64,000 nt of DNA from assembly GCF_014652535.1 (NCBI RefSeq), contig NZ_BMYZ01000004.1:200844-264843 (forward strand). The letters are read 5' to 3'. The position numbers and the translations under genes were made by a program. The notes under the pieces are model-generated. The model saw nothing but the letters and a program-made list of their open reading frames with translations. It was not told the DNA's origin and made no database searches. The stretch is from Cellvibrio zantedeschiae. GTDB taxonomy: Bacteria; Pseudomonadota; Gammaproteobacteria; Pseudomonadales; Cellvibrionaceae. Below, piece by piece: positions 1 through 9,865 of the stretch (its first letter is position 1; each line of letters begins with the position of its first letter).

Positions 1-256
1 CCTGGTAAAGTTTTAAATAAAGTGCATCCAAATTTGAGGGGTCTACAATTAATATTCCCTCTTCGGCATCGCGCAGCATTCTTGCGTAAACAGGCGCAAT
101 AGAGTTGTATAGGGTCGAGCACAAATACCAAAGCGCTACTAAAGTGGGCGCTATAAATATGGCGGCACGCTTATATTGCTTTAGCCATAAAAGACCTACG
201 CCGGGAAAGACCAATGCAGAGTAGAGTGCAGCTTTGGTTGCTTTTTTCATGGCCAT
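1..256 (-). CDS. Hypothetical membrane protein, truncated by the window edge
   Basis: The C-terminal part lies outside the window. About 85 codons are visible, starting MAMKKATKAALYSALVFPG. Two hydrophobic stretches, around residues 10-24 and 31-52, look like membrane segments joined by a short basic loop (KQYKRAA), followed by a more polar acidic part (MLRDAEEGILIVDPSN). The start lies 12 bases after the rlmJ stop on the same strand, so it is probably co-transcribed with rlmJ. A second in-frame ATG at 250 is also possible. I do not recognise the family. Confidence 0.6.
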   Translation of the reverse strand, partial: MAMKKATKAALYSALVFPGVGLLWLKQYKRAAIFIAPTLVALWYLCSTLYNSIAPVYARMLRDAEEGILIVDPSNLDALYLKLYQ

Positions 257-268
257 AATAATGTCCGT

Positions 269-1111
269 TTATTCTGCGACAAGTTGTTCAAGCCGATAGA
301 AACCTTCGCCATTTTCACCTAAGGTATCGGCCAGATAGGGTAATGCTTCTTCCATTGCTTTCCATAAAGTCCAGGGTGGATTAATTACAAATAAACCGCT
401 GGAATTCATGCCGTATTCGGGGCTGTCGGGTGCAATGCCTAATTCGAACAGTTGAATATTTTTAATACCGCTTTTCACCAAAGCTTTTTGCATGTCATCA
501 ATACGTTGGCGCAAAACCACGGGATACCAGATAACAAAAGTTCCGGTAGAAAAGCGTTTATGTGCATTTATAACCTGTTTAATCACATCGTAATATTCAT
601 TTTTTAATTCGTAGGATGGATCAATAAAGATCAAGCCACGCCTGTCGGGCGGAGGTAACAATCCCTGCATGCCTGCAAGCCCATCATCGTCAATAATCTT
701 GACTTGCTTGTCGCCTCCAATTGCCTCCGTTAATAGGCGCCAATCAGTGCTATGCAACTCATGTAAGAACAAATTGTCTTTAGGCCGTAAGGCAGATTGC
801 ATAAACAAAGGCGAACCAGGGTAGTACTCGAGTTGGTCGCCTTGATTAAAGGCTTTGATAAAGGTTACATAGTCTTTCAAGGCGGGAGGTAAATCGTCGC
901 GCATCCAAAGCTTGCCAATGCCGCTATCAAACTCACGATTCTTGATGGGTTGATTGCCGCTGAATTTATAAGCGCCCGCCCCGGCATGAGTATCGATAAT
1001 CCGCAAAGGTTTTTCTTTTTGCACCATGTAATTAAGTGTGTGTAGTAACAGACTGTGTTTAAGTACATCGGCAAAATTGCCTGCATGAAATGCGTGACGG
1101 TAACTGAGCAT
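269..1111 (-). CDS. rlmJ: 23S rRNA (adenine(2030)-N(6))-methyltransferase RlmJ
   Basis: It transfers a methyl group from S-adenosylmethionine to N6 of A2030 in 23S rRNA. The 280-residue length equals that of E. coli RlmJ (YhiR). The N-terminus MLSYRHAFHAGNFADVLKH is the family signature, IIDTHAGAGAYKF is the SAM-binding region, and FIDPSYE is the catalytic (D/N)PP(Y)-like motif. An AGGA lies about 9 bases before the ATG. It is divergent from tamA, with a membrane-protein gene directly downstream. Confidence 0.95.
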   Translation of the reverse strand: MLSYRHAFHAGNFADVLKHSLLLHTLNYMVQKEKPLRIIDTHAGAGAYKFSGNQPIKNREFDSGIGKLWMRDDLPPALKDYVTFIKAFNQGDQLEYYPGSPLFMQSALRPKDNLFLHELHSTDWRLLTEAIGGDKQVKIIDDDGLAGMQGLLPPPDRRGLIFIDPSYELKNEYYDVIKQVINAHKRFSTGTFVIWYPVVLRQRIDDMQKALVKSGIKNIQLFELGIAPDSPEYGMNSSGLFVINPPWTLWKAMEEALPYLADTLGENGEGFYRLEQLVAE

Positions 1112-1181
1112 GTGCGATTTTTCCTAAGGCCTGGGCCTGAATCCTGGGTGCTGATTAAGTAGCCCTAAAATGGTTGGGCAG

Positions 1182-1187
1182 ATTATA
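1182..1187 (-). promoter_or_regulatory. Possible -10 element for rlmJ
   Basis: A perfect TATAAT reads on the minus strand about 70 bases upstream of the rlmJ start, in the divergent rlmJ/tamA spacer. The matching -35 position is poor, so this is only a candidate. Confidence 0.3.
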
Positions 1188-1292
1188 ACGGAAATTGACA
1201 ATAATCCCTTGAGTGTTTCTCATGCTAGGGTAAAGTGCTGAAGGTTAGTGTTAGTCGCTCCAAGTCATAGGGATTTACCATTGATTGCTGCA

Positions 1293-3089
1293 ATGATTCG
1301 ATTATTTCCTCAATTGCTTTTGCGCTTTTTTCTTGCGCCAGGCTTTGTTATTTTCTGTTTGCCAGTGTTAGCGGCACCTTCACCTCAAATTCATATTGAC
1401 GGCGGTTCTGGCGAGTTGCGGGACAATATTCGCCAGTATCTGACTATCGCGGAAGAATCCTGTGCTGCTCCGGATTGGCGACTTAAATCCTTGTTGCTGG
1501 AAGGTGAGGATGAAATAAAAAAAGCGGCTCAAGCGCTGGGCTACTATCAACTCACTTTTTCTACCGATCTCAAACAGACCAATGATTGCTGGCAACTGGA
1601 TATTCAATTAACGCCGGGTGAACAAGTAAAAATTACCGAGTTCACGTTGAATATTCGCGATGACGGTGCGCAGGGCGACGTATTTAAAGAACTCTACGAT
1701 AAGCCTGATATGCGTATTGGCGACAGCTTGCACCACGGCCGCTATGAAAACTTTAAAAACCGGATCACGACACTGGCAACCAGTCATGGATATTTTGATG
1801 GTCATTTTGATGTGGCTCGCGTCACAGTTAACGCCGCTGAAAATACTGCCTATGTAGAATTAATTTACAGCACGGGTACGCGCTATCGCATTGGCGAAAT
1901 ACACATAACGCACAATATTTTAAGCAAGGATTTTTTGGAAGGCTTTTTAAATGTTCATGAAGGTGAGTATTACGACACTGATAAATTATTGGAGTTAAAA
2001 AGTTATTACAATTCCAGTAATTATTTTTCCGTGGCAACAGCATCGCCAGATCTGCAAAACCTTCACGACCATAAGGTTGATATCAATATTCAGTTAGAGG
2101 AACGCAAACGTTTTGCTTATTCCATAGGTGCGGGTTTAAGTACGGACACGGGGCCGCGTGTTTTATTGGGGTTTGAAAACCGTTATGTCAACAAGGCGGG
2201 GCATAGCCTAAAAGCTGATTTAAGTGCATCTAACATAAAAAACACGGCACAGGTTGCCTATACAATTCCACTCGCTAATCCCTCTTACGAATTTTTAAAA
2301 GTTTACGCGGGTTACGATAAAGAAGTGACCGATGATACCTACAGTAATAAAAATACCTATGGCGTTAGTTATACCAATTATGAGCGTAACAAGTGGCTTC
2401 ATACTTACGCTGTGAATGTAGAGAATGAAGATTTCGTGTTAGCAGGTAAAGAAAAATATACACATCTGCTAATCCCATCGGTCACTTTTTCGCGCACGCA
2501 GACGGATGCCACTCCATATCCGTTACAAGGTTGGAGTCTGCTGGCACGTCTCTCCGGTTCACCTAAATCCTTTGGTTCTTACGTGAGTTATGAACAGCTC
2601 TATTTGCGTGGAAAATATATTCATGAATTTGGCGGCGGTCGATTTTTATTGCGTAGTGAAATAGGCGCTACCAAAGTAAATGACTTTGATGAGTTGCCAA
2701 CATCCGTACGCTTTTTTGCAGGGGGCGGAACCAGCGTGCGTGGTTATGATTACAAATCGCTAGGGCGAAAAGTTGATGCTATAGATAATAAAACCGGTTT
2801 GGAGAAAAGAGACGAAAAAACTGGCGAGATAATTCAGGAGGTTATCGGCGGTAAAAATGTGTTGGTCACTAGCGTTGAGTATGACTACCGCGTTCGCCCC
2901 AATTGGGCTGTTGCCGCGTTTTATGATGTCGGTAATGCATCAGACGATTTTAATTTTGATTTAAAACATGGTGCTGGCTTGGGGTTGCGTTGGATTTCAC
3001 CTATAGGCCCAGTGCGAATTGATGTGGCGCGTGCGCTGGATGATAACAAAGCGTGGAATTTGCACATTAGCATGGGGCCGGATTTATAA
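1293..3089 (+). CDS. tamA: Translocation and assembly module outer-membrane protein TamA (Omp85/BamA superfamily)
   Basis: TamA is an outer-membrane beta-barrel with periplasmic POTRA domains. It works with inner-membrane TamB in outer-membrane protein insertion and lipid transport. After the signal peptide come about three POTRA-like domains (roughly residues 30-260), then a 16-strand-type barrel. The loop-6 motif SVRGYDYKSLG and the closing GPVRIDVA strand are visible. The frame is open from a GTG at 1248, but the ATG at 1293 places a typical signal peptide (MIRLFPQLLLRFFLAPGF...LPVLA) at the very N-terminus, so I prefer it. Neither start has a strong ribosome site. tamB starts 2 bases after the stop. 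Confidence 0.92.
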   Translation: MIRLFPQLLLRFFLAPGFVIFCLPVLAAPSPQIHIDGGSGELRDNIRQYLTIAEESCAAPDWRLKSLLLEGEDEIKKAAQALGYYQLTFSTDLKQTNDCWQLDIQLTPGEQVKITEFTLNIRDDGAQGDVFKELYDKPDMRIGDSLHHGRYENFKNRITTLATSHGYFDGHFDVARVTVNAAENTAYVELIYSTGTRYRIGEIHITHNILSKDFLEGFLNVHEGEYYDTDKLLELKSYYNSSNYFSVATASPDLQNLHDHKVDINIQLEERKRFAYSIGAGLSTDTGPRVLLGFENRYVNKAGHSLKADLSASNIKNTAQVAYTIPLANPSYEFLKVYAGYDKEVTDDTYSNKNTYGVSYTNYERNKWLHTYAVNVENEDFVLAGKEKYTHLLIPSVTFSRTQTDATPYPLQGWSLLARLSGSPKSFGSYVSYEQLYLRGKYIHEFGGGRFLLRSEIGATKVNDFDELPTSVRFFAGGGTSVRGYDYKSLGRKVDAIDNKTGLEKRDEKTGEIIQEVIGGKNVLVTSVEYDYRVRPNWAVAAFYDVGNASDDFNFDLKHGAGLGLRWISPIGPVRIDVARALDDNKAWNLHISMGPDL

Positions 3090-3091
3090 TC

Positions 3092-6000
3092 ATGAAGCTA
3101 CCACGTCTTAATTCATTCTCGCGCCTTAAAAAGTATCTCATCGGATTTATTTTATTCCTGAGTATTTTAATTGCATTGTTAAGTAGCCTTATGTCTACCG
3201 AAGTGGGTAGTCATTGGGTGGTGCGAAAAATTGCCAACAGTCTCGAGCTTAAATTAGGCGATCTGCACGGAAATTTATTGTCTGGATTGGATGTATCCAG
3301 CTTTAGTTATCAGCGAGATGGTGTTTCAGTTCAAGGAGAAAAATTGTCCTTTCGTTGGCAGCCGAGCGGGCTGTTATACACATCGATAAATGTTGGTTCC
3401 CTGTCTGCAGAAAAAATTCGTATTAAATTGCCGCCCTCAAAAAATGAACCGGAGCCGGAGAATTATCAATGGCCAAGTTTGGCGCAACCTGTTCGCATTA
3501 AATTAACAAAAATTAATTTGCACGATATACAAATTCAACAGGGCGAAACCCTAATTCCCATAGCATCAGTGACTGGTAGTTTAGGCTTGGGTTCGTTTCA
3601 TTTGCGTGCGCAAGATTTTTCTATTGCCAACAAGCAGGGGCAGATTAACCTTAATGGTGCTATGGGGTTGCGCTATCCCTACGGCCTGGATTTGAACGCG
3701 GACTGGCAGCTAAAAGATAAATCTATATCGGCCGAAACATTGGTCGGTAGGGTTAAATTAGGCGGCGATATTAAAACGCTGAAATTGGAACAAGCTTTAT
3801 CGCAACCGCTTGTTATGAAATTAACGGCAAATATTTCGCCAGCGCTACATCAACCGAAGTTCTCGCCTACTGCTGATATAAATCTAGTGTGGTCCGAACA
3901 AAAATTGCCGGCTGGATGGGCAGATTATATTAATTTTAAAGTTAATACTGACCCACAATCTACATCAACGCCTAAACAAAACCTAAATGGCACAACGCAA
4001 GGTCAGGTTAAAATTGCAGGCTGGTTGAATGCATTTAAATTGAACAGCCAGATTCAAGCGGCGACTGATGCTAACCGTCTTGTATTGGTGGGAAGTGCGC
4101 AAGGAGGTTTTAACGAGAAGGATAAAGTCGTTAGCGCTAATATAGAAAAACTTAGTTTGCTCGCGCAAACCAATTTGGATTCAGATGGTTCCAGAGATGG
4201 ATCAGTGAATAGCAATTCAATTGTGCTCAATGGCAATATCCGTGGTTTTAAATCATGGCAGTGGAATTTAAATGTGCAAAGCGAGCATTTCAATCTTAAT
4301 CATATTATTGAAAATTGGCCGAGCGACTTGCAAGCTTCAATGAATGTTAGCGGAGCTTATGATCCCCAGCAAAAAAACAATCTATCCAATGGTTTAAATC
4401 TCGCGCTGAAAAAAATAAATGTGCAAGGTGATTTGCGCGGGCTCGCTGTTTCTGCCCGCGGCCAGGTTGATTTTGATGGAACCCATTGGAGTTCGTCCGA
4501 CGCTAATCTTGCGATTGGTGCGAATCAAATTTTGTTAAAAGGTAAAACCGGTGATGAGCTGGCGGTAGAGTGGAAAATTGATGCGCCTTTGTTGGCACAA
4601 ATCGATCCTGGTATACGCGGCAGTATTGTTTCCAGTGGGACCATTACAGGTGATAAAGCTAATCCGCGGATTCACATAAAAGGTCAGGTTAATCAATTTT
4701 CATGGCGCGATTATGCCGTGCAAAATTTGTCGCTTGGTTTGAATCCCAAAGCGGATATGCAGAATTATGATTTGGTGTTAGATGCCTCGCATGTACAACT
4801 ACAGGCGCAACATATTGCGCGTATTAATGTGAAAGGTCAGGGTTCACTCGCGCAACATAGCATTCAAGGCCGGCTTGAAAGCCCGGATTTAGGTAATGCG
4901 GATTTAACAGTAAACAGCAGTTGGGAAAACGAAATATGGCGTGGCAAGTTACAAGCCTTTACGCTAAATATTAAAAAAATGCCGCCCTGGAGTTTATCGT
5001 CAGCGGCCCAAATAGAAATCAATACGCAAGCCAATAAAAAATCGGCAGACTTAGGCAAGCTCTGCATGACCACCACCAAAATCAGTGGACAAGATCAGCC
5101 TATGCTATGCGTTGCTGGGCAATGGAATCCAGCAGCAGGTTTGAAAGTTGAAAGCGAATTAACGGCGGTTCCTGTCAGTCAATTCCAGGCCTGGTTTAAG
5201 CCGGAAGCTATATTAAGTGGCTCGCTGGATGGTCAACTTAAATTGCAAACACCACCCGCCAAACCCATGGTTATGGATGCGCATTTGCGCACGCGCGATG
5301 CAAAGCTTATATATCAATTTCAAGGCGGCAAGGTGGAAACCTATCCACTGCAAAAAGGCACTATTGATGCATCGATTAAAAACGATCAATTAAGCGCGAG
5401 TATGCAAATGGATTGGGCGCGTTACGGGCAAATTAATGCCGATACCAAATATTCGCTCAAAGATAAAAAAATCCAGGGAAAATTTTCTGCCGCATTAAAT
5501 GATTTGGCGCCGCTGGAAAGTTTGTTACCTTTTTTAAATGATGTTCAAGGCTCGGCCTCAGCCAACATTACTATTGCAGGTACTTCAGACAAGCCAGAAG
5601 TTTTTGGCAATATTGCGTTAAATAATGGCAGCGCCAACTTACCCAAGTTGGGTTTAATTTTACGCGATGCGTCTTTGCAAGTAAGCGCGCAGCGCGCGGG
5701 CCCGGTACATGTGGAAGGGCAAATAACCTCGGGTGACGGTACTCTCATGCTGCGCGGTGATTTGCAAAACCCGGGTACGCCACAATGGTCGTGGCAAAGC
5801 AATATTTATGGAGCCAATATTCGTTTTATTGAGCAGCCGCAAATGACCGCCACCCTTAGCCCTAACTTAAAATTGTCAGCAAATGCCGATGCAATTAATT
5901 TAACCGGCAGCACGGAAATTCCCTGGGCGCGAGCCGCGCTAAAAACCTTGCCATCGTCGGCGACGCGTGTGAGCAGTGATGTCGTGGTGATTGAGAATGA

Positions 6001-6739
6001 GCAGCAGCTTGCAACAGCAGGCGCAAAAAAATCTATTCCCTTTTTTACCAACATCATTCTCTATTTTGGTGATGATGTGCGCTTTAAAGGTTTCGGATTG
6101 GATACGCAATTGCTTGGCAAAGTGAATGTGTTGAAAGAAGAAAATCGCCAAACTTTTGTGACAGGTTTTGTAGCGGTAGGTAAGGGTAATTACAAAGCAT
6201 ACGGGCAAGATTTGGTTATCGAACGTGGTCGTTTGATTTTCCAGGGGCCTTACGATAATCCTGGGTTGGATATTCGCGCTACAAGACTATTGGATGAAGG
6301 CATGGCCGGGTTGGAAATTGGCGGCACTTTGCAACATCCAAAAAGTAGTGTCTTCGCGATTCCCGCCGCAACCGATAGCCAAGCCATGGCAATGCTGTTA
6401 ACCGGAAAAAAATTATCTGAATCTTCGCAGGCAGATGCCTATTCTTTAATTGGCGCCATCAGCAGTTTGGGAATGGATAATGGCGAAGGAATGACTTCAG
6501 ATATAGCGCACTTTTTCCATATCGATGAAATTACCGTTAAAGCAGATAAAGGCCTGGATCAAAGCGCCTTGTGGATGGGTAAATACGTGACCCCAAAATT
6601 ATTTATTCGCTACATTGTCGGCTTATTTGACCAAACGTTTTCGCTTGGCGTACGTTATCAATTGAGCGAAAAATTACGGCTTGAAGCTGAGTCAGGCAAA
6701 AATCAAAGCGTGGACGTAATTTATAAAATTGAGCGTTAG
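3092..6739 (+). CDS. tamB: Translocation and assembly module inner-membrane protein TamB
   Basis: TamB is a long beta-helical periplasmic protein anchored in the inner membrane; it binds TamA and bridges the envelope. The product has 1215 residues, close to E. coli TamB (1259). An N-terminal membrane segment lies around residues 13-33 (YLIGFILFLSILIALLSSLM). A long repetitive beta-rich region follows, and the last ~350 residues form the conserved TamB/DUF490 domain, with GLEIGGTLQHPK and a C-terminal GVRYQLSEKLRLEAESG strand. It forms a two-gene operon with tamA. The stop is 8 bases from the end of a convergent gene, and I see no terminator hairpin between them. Confidence 0.93.
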   Translation: MKLPRLNSFSRLKKYLIGFILFLSILIALLSSLMSTEVGSHWVVRKIANSLELKLGDLHGNLLSGLDVSSFSYQRDGVSVQGEKLSFRWQPSGLLYTSINVGSLSAEKIRIKLPPSKNEPEPENYQWPSLAQPVRIKLTKINLHDIQIQQGETLIPIASVTGSLGLGSFHLRAQDFSIANKQGQINLNGAMGLRYPYGLDLNADWQLKDKSISAETLVGRVKLGGDIKTLKLEQALSQPLVMKLTANISPALHQPKFSPTADINLVWSEQKLPAGWADYINFKVNTDPQSTSTPKQNLNGTTQGQVKIAGWLNAFKLNSQIQAATDANRLVLVGSAQGGFNEKDKVVSANIEKLSLLAQTNLDSDGSRDGSVNSNSIVLNGNIRGFKSWQWNLNVQSEHFNLNHIIENWPSDLQASMNVSGAYDPQQKNNLSNGLNLALKKINVQGDLRGLAVSARGQVDFDGTHWSSSDANLAIGANQILLKGKTGDELAVEWKIDAPLLAQIDPGIRGSIVSSGTITGDKANPRIHIKGQVNQFSWRDYAVQNLSLGLNPKADMQNYDLVLDASHVQLQAQHIARINVKGQGSLAQHSIQGRLESPDLGNADLTVNSSWENEIWRGKLQAFTLNIKKMPPWSLSSAAQIEINTQANKKSADLGKLCMTTTKISGQDQPMLCVAGQWNPAAGLKVESELTAVPVSQFQAWFKPEAILSGSLDGQLKLQTPPAKPMVMDAHLRTRDAKLIYQFQGGKVETYPLQKGTIDASIKNDQLSASMQMDWARYGQINADTKYSLKDKKIQGKFSAALNDLAPLESLLPFLNDVQGSASANITIAGTSDKPEVFGNIALNNGSANLPKLGLILRDASLQVSAQRAGPVHVEGQITSGDGTLMLRGDLQNPGTPQWSWQSNIYGANIRFIEQPQMTATLSPNLKLSANADAINLTGSTEIPWARAALKTLPSSATRVSSDVVVIENEQQLATAGAKKSIPFFTNIILYFGDDVRFKGFGLDTQLLGKVNVLKEENRQTFVTGFVAVGKGNYKAYGQDLVIERGRLIFQGPYDNPGLDIRATRLLDEGMAGLEIGGTLQHPKSSVFAIPAATDSQAMAMLLTGKKLSESSQADAYSLIGAISSLGMDNGEGMTSDIAHFFHIDEITVKADKGLDQSALWMGKYVTPKLFIRYIVGLFDQTFSLGVRYQLSEKLRLEAESGKNQSVDVIYKIER

Positions 6740-6747
6740 CATTTTGT

Positions 6748-8103
6748 TTAAAACTTCCACCCCATTTGCAAACCGCCTGCTTTCATATCTGCACTTTCTG
6801 AATAGGCGATATCCATAACAAATCTTCGCCATTGAAAACCTAAACCGGCGGAGGCTGCATTTTCGCGTAAACCGGTTTGGTCCTGGCGGTAGCCAACGCG
6901 CAATGCGAGGGTGTTAAAGAGGCGATATTCCGCTCCCAGGCTTAGATCCTGGCTGGGCGCTTCATTGGCCATGGGTGTTGATTCTTGTAAATCGTAATCC
7001 ACACCCACGCTGAAGTTTTCAGTTACATAACCCACGCCCATGCGCGAACGCGGACGCAGTTTTACAGTAAGGTCAGGGCGTTCTAATCCGGTAATGGGAT
7101 CAGCGTCTTGATGGGTCGTAAAATCTTTTTTGATGAGATCTTTCACGGCGATGCCGACTCTGTAATGTTCGGCAATAATTGCCGCTATACCTATATCCGC
7201 ATTAAGGGTGATGTGGGTGCTCTTGGTATCAGAAAATTGATTGATGGTATCGTCAATGCTGGTGCTTGATGTGTTGAAATTCGCATCGTCACGGTAGGCA
7301 TCCACGCGCATCAGTTTTGGTGTTACACCAAAAGAGATCGGTTGACCCCAAAAGGTAAATTCTTTCGCCGTTGCCATTCCCCATTCGCTAATTGCTAATG
7401 CGCTGACGTCGGCCGAGGAGTTGAGCGTTTGGGTTGGATCTTTCAGGGTGCCGTTGGCGTTCACAAGGTTGGGATATTGTGCAGCGACTGTTTGTGGATT
7501 TGCACCTGCCGCCAGATCAGTCATTGCGGCAATGTAATCGTCCAGAAGCGCCAGATCAGTATCTGTAACCTTGGACGTACCTGCACCTATAACCCGTGCT
7601 CCTATGTAAAACGCGCCGCCTTCATGATCGCTGGGTTCGCTAACCGACAAGCCAAAAAAGCCATTGATAGAAACATCTTTATTGGCGATTTCATCCAATA
7701 CTTTGCGCAAATCACTGGCACCGGCGGCAACTGCTCCTGCACTCGCTGCTGTCCGTAGGTTGTTATAAGTGTTTACAGCGTTGCTTAGCTTGGAGTCCAG
7801 CTCTTCGTCCACCGCATCAATAGCGGAATCCACAGTATCAGTGGCTTGTACCACTATGGTTGGAAAATAGGTACGGCCGTCGCGGGTTTTGTCTTCGTCG
7901 CCCTTGTGAAAAGCGAGTAACGCAGGGTTGTAATATTGCCCTTGGGCCGTGTTGCCAACGGCCAGTGTTGTTCCGCCCATGGCGAGTGCGCGGGCGTCAA
8001 AAATGCCGTAATCAACTGCCAATGCGTGTTGGGCCAAACTGCTGGCCAGAATTGCGCTGGCTAAGGCTTTGCCGGTGAACGGGATCATGTTGATTTTGCG
8101 CAT
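6748..8103 (-). CDS. TraF-like outer-membrane protein (PF13729-type 'conjugal transfer TraF')
   Basis: The 451-residue exported protein has a signal peptide (MRKINMIPFTGKALASAIL...AQHALA). The mature N-terminus runs YGIFDARALAMGGTTLAVG and QGQYYNPALLAF, the FadL-like start typical of chromosomal TraF_2 family proteins. The C-terminal half alternates as in a beta-barrel (SVGVDYDLQES, LRVGYRQDQTG, FVMDIAYSES) and ends in Phe, as outer-membrane proteins often do. Despite the family name there are no conjugation genes nearby, so a role in plasmid transfer is unlikely; substrate and function are unknown. It is convergent with tamB. Confidence 0.75.
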   Translation of the reverse strand: MRKINMIPFTGKALASAILASSLAQHALAVDYGIFDARALAMGGTTLAVGNTAQGQYYNPALLAFHKGDEDKTRDGRTYFPTIVVQATDTVDSAIDAVDEELDSKLSNAVNTYNNLRTAASAGAVAAGASDLRKVLDEIANKDVSINGFFGLSVSEPSDHEGGAFYIGARVIGAGTSKVTDTDLALLDDYIAAMTDLAAGANPQTVAAQYPNLVNANGTLKDPTQTLNSSADVSALAISEWGMATAKEFTFWGQPISFGVTPKLMRVDAYRDDANFNTSSTSIDDTINQFSDTKSTHITLNADIGIAAIIAEHYRVGIAVKDLIKKDFTTHQDADPITGLERPDLTVKLRPRSRMGVGYVTENFSVGVDYDLQESTPMANEAPSQDLSLGAEYRLFNTLALRVGYRQDQTGLRENAASAGLGFQWRRFVMDIAYSESADMKAGGLQMGWKF

Positions 8104-8289
8104 AGGGGTTCCACAGGGTTGATGGCTGCGTAGGCTTATGGCCTCAGCTTAAACCATCACTGCGGGCTTGGCAGGTTGTGGGGGCGGTCATGCGTTGGAA
8201 AGGAGAAACTGTTGGCAATTTTACTGGTTCCCATGCACCTGCTACGGTAGAGTGCGAGTGTGGCAAAGCCCTTCTTTGCTGTGGTTTAA

Positions 8290-9843
8290 GTGACCCTCAT
8301 AAGTGGTTCTCATAAGAATAGGTTTCTGGTGTTGTTGAGATTTTTAATCCCTATATTTAAACGACCTTTGCGCCTGGTTTTGTGCGCGCTGGTATTTTGC
8401 TGCGTTGATGTCGCGCAAGCGGCGACGGTCAAAACCCTGAGGATTTGGCGAGCAGAAGATTACACTCGTGTGGTGCTGGATTTGGACGCCCCCGTGCGTT
8501 ACAACCTGGTTTTGGCTAGCAACCCCACGCGCATTATTTTGGATGTCACTGGCAGCGAATTAAAAGCCCCTTTGACCAAGCTCCCGCTCGCGGGCACGCC
8601 TATTGAGATTGTGCGCAGCTCAGTGGTGAATGATGCGGACTTGCGTTTGGTTTTTGATTTAAAACGTAAAGTATCGCCAAAAAGTTTTGTATTGAAAAAG
8701 ACGGAAGGCAATGATGATCGCCTCGTGCTCGATTTGTTTGATGCAGCACCCGCGTCATCGACAGCTACGGTAGCGCCGAATAGCGAGCCGGTTAATATTG
8801 AATCCGTTATGGAAAGCGATATTCCCGCAACGCAAAAATCTGGTGATACGTCTGTTGCAACTGAAGCTAAAAGCGGCCGCCCTATTTTGATAGCGGTAGA
8901 CGCGGGGCACGGTGGTGCCGATTCGGGCGCTTTGGGCCCCAAGAATATGCGCGAGAAAGATGTCACCCTGGCGATTGCCAAAGAGTTGGTGCGCGTCATT
9001 AATGCACAGCCAGGTTACAGCGCGCGCTTAACCCGCAACGGCGATTATTTTGTGGAATTACAAAAGCGCCGCGATCTTGCGCGCGATATGAAAGCCGATT
9101 TATTTATATCAATACACGCAGATTCCTTTACTGATTCGAGCGCTTACGGCGCCTCTGTATTTGCCCTGTCTCGTAAAGGAGCCACCAGTGAAATGGCACG
9201 CTTCCTTGCGCAGCGCGAAAATGATTCGGATTTGATTGGGCGTGTGGGTGGTGTGAGTTTGGAAGATAAAGATCCGCAACTTGCGGGTGTGTTGGTAGAT
9301 TTATCCATGACATCAACGGTGAATTCCAGTTTGCAAGTGGGCAGCAATGTGTTGAATTCAATATCTACGATTGCGCCCTTGCATGCAAAACACGTTGAGC
9401 AAGCAGGTTTTGTTGTTTTGAAATCACCCGATGTGCCCTCTATTTTGGTGGAGACAGGTTTTATTTCCAACGCGGCTGAAGCTAAAAAATTAGCGTCTGA
9501 CGATTATCGCGAGAAAATGGCGCAAGCTGTATTTAAAGGTGTTCGCCAATATTTTGCGCAACATCCACCGGCTAGCTCGTCATCATCCGCTACTGTGGTG
9601 GCAGAACGTGCCCCGGTTGAAAAAAATTCCGCTGCAAAAAATGCTGTAGAAAAATCAAGTAAGAAAAAGATTATTGTAGAACCGCACCCTTCGCTCGAGC
9701 GTAAGCATGTGGTTATCAGTGGTGATACCCTTACCGACATTGCGGTGCAATATAAAGTGAGCGCCGCAAAAATTCGCAAAGCCAATAACATGAAAAATGA
9801 TGTGGTAAAACTTGGCCAAACCTTAAAAATTCCAGCTCAGTAA
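8290..9843 (+). CDS. amiB: N-acetylmuramoyl-L-alanine amidase AmiB/AmiC family
   Basis: A periplasmic zinc amidase that cleaves the lactyl-L-Ala bond of peptidoglycan during cell separation. Domain order: signal sequence (to about residue 45, ending VAQA), AMIN domain (about 46-150; TRVVLDLDAPVRYNL), Thr/Ser/Ala linker, Amidase_3 (about 199-415), and a C-terminal LysM (VVISGDTLTDIAVQYKVSAAKIRKANN split by its usual spacing). Zinc and catalytic positions appear as DAGHGG, the Glu of REKDV, SIHAD and LVETGF. The GTG start at 8290 gives a long signal region and has no clear ribosome site; a TTG further in is possible. In relatives tsaE usually precedes amiB, but it is absent here. mutL follows closely. 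Confidence 0.92.
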   Translation: MTLISGSHKNRFLVLLRFLIPIFKRPLRLVLCALVFCCVDVAQAATVKTLRIWRAEDYTRVVLDLDAPVRYNLVLASNPTRIILDVTGSELKAPLTKLPLAGTPIEIVRSSVVNDADLRLVFDLKRKVSPKSFVLKKTEGNDDRLVLDLFDAAPASSTATVAPNSEPVNIESVMESDIPATQKSGDTSVATEAKSGRPILIAVDAGHGGADSGALGPKNMREKDVTLAIAKELVRVINAQPGYSARLTRNGDYFVELQKRRDLARDMKADLFISIHADSFTDSSAYGASVFALSRKGATSEMARFLAQRENDSDLIGRVGGVSLEDKDPQLAGVLVDLSMTSTVNSSLQVGSNVLNSISTIAPLHAKHVEQAGFVVLKSPDVPSILVETGFISNAAEAKKLASDDYREKMAQAVFKGVRQYFAQHPPASSSSSATVVAERAPVEKNSAAKNAVEKSSKKKIIVEPHPSLERKHVVISGDTLTDIAVQYKVSAAKIRKANNMKNDVVKLGQTLKIPAQ

Positions 9844-9865
9844 TTAGCGCAACAAATTGAACAGT

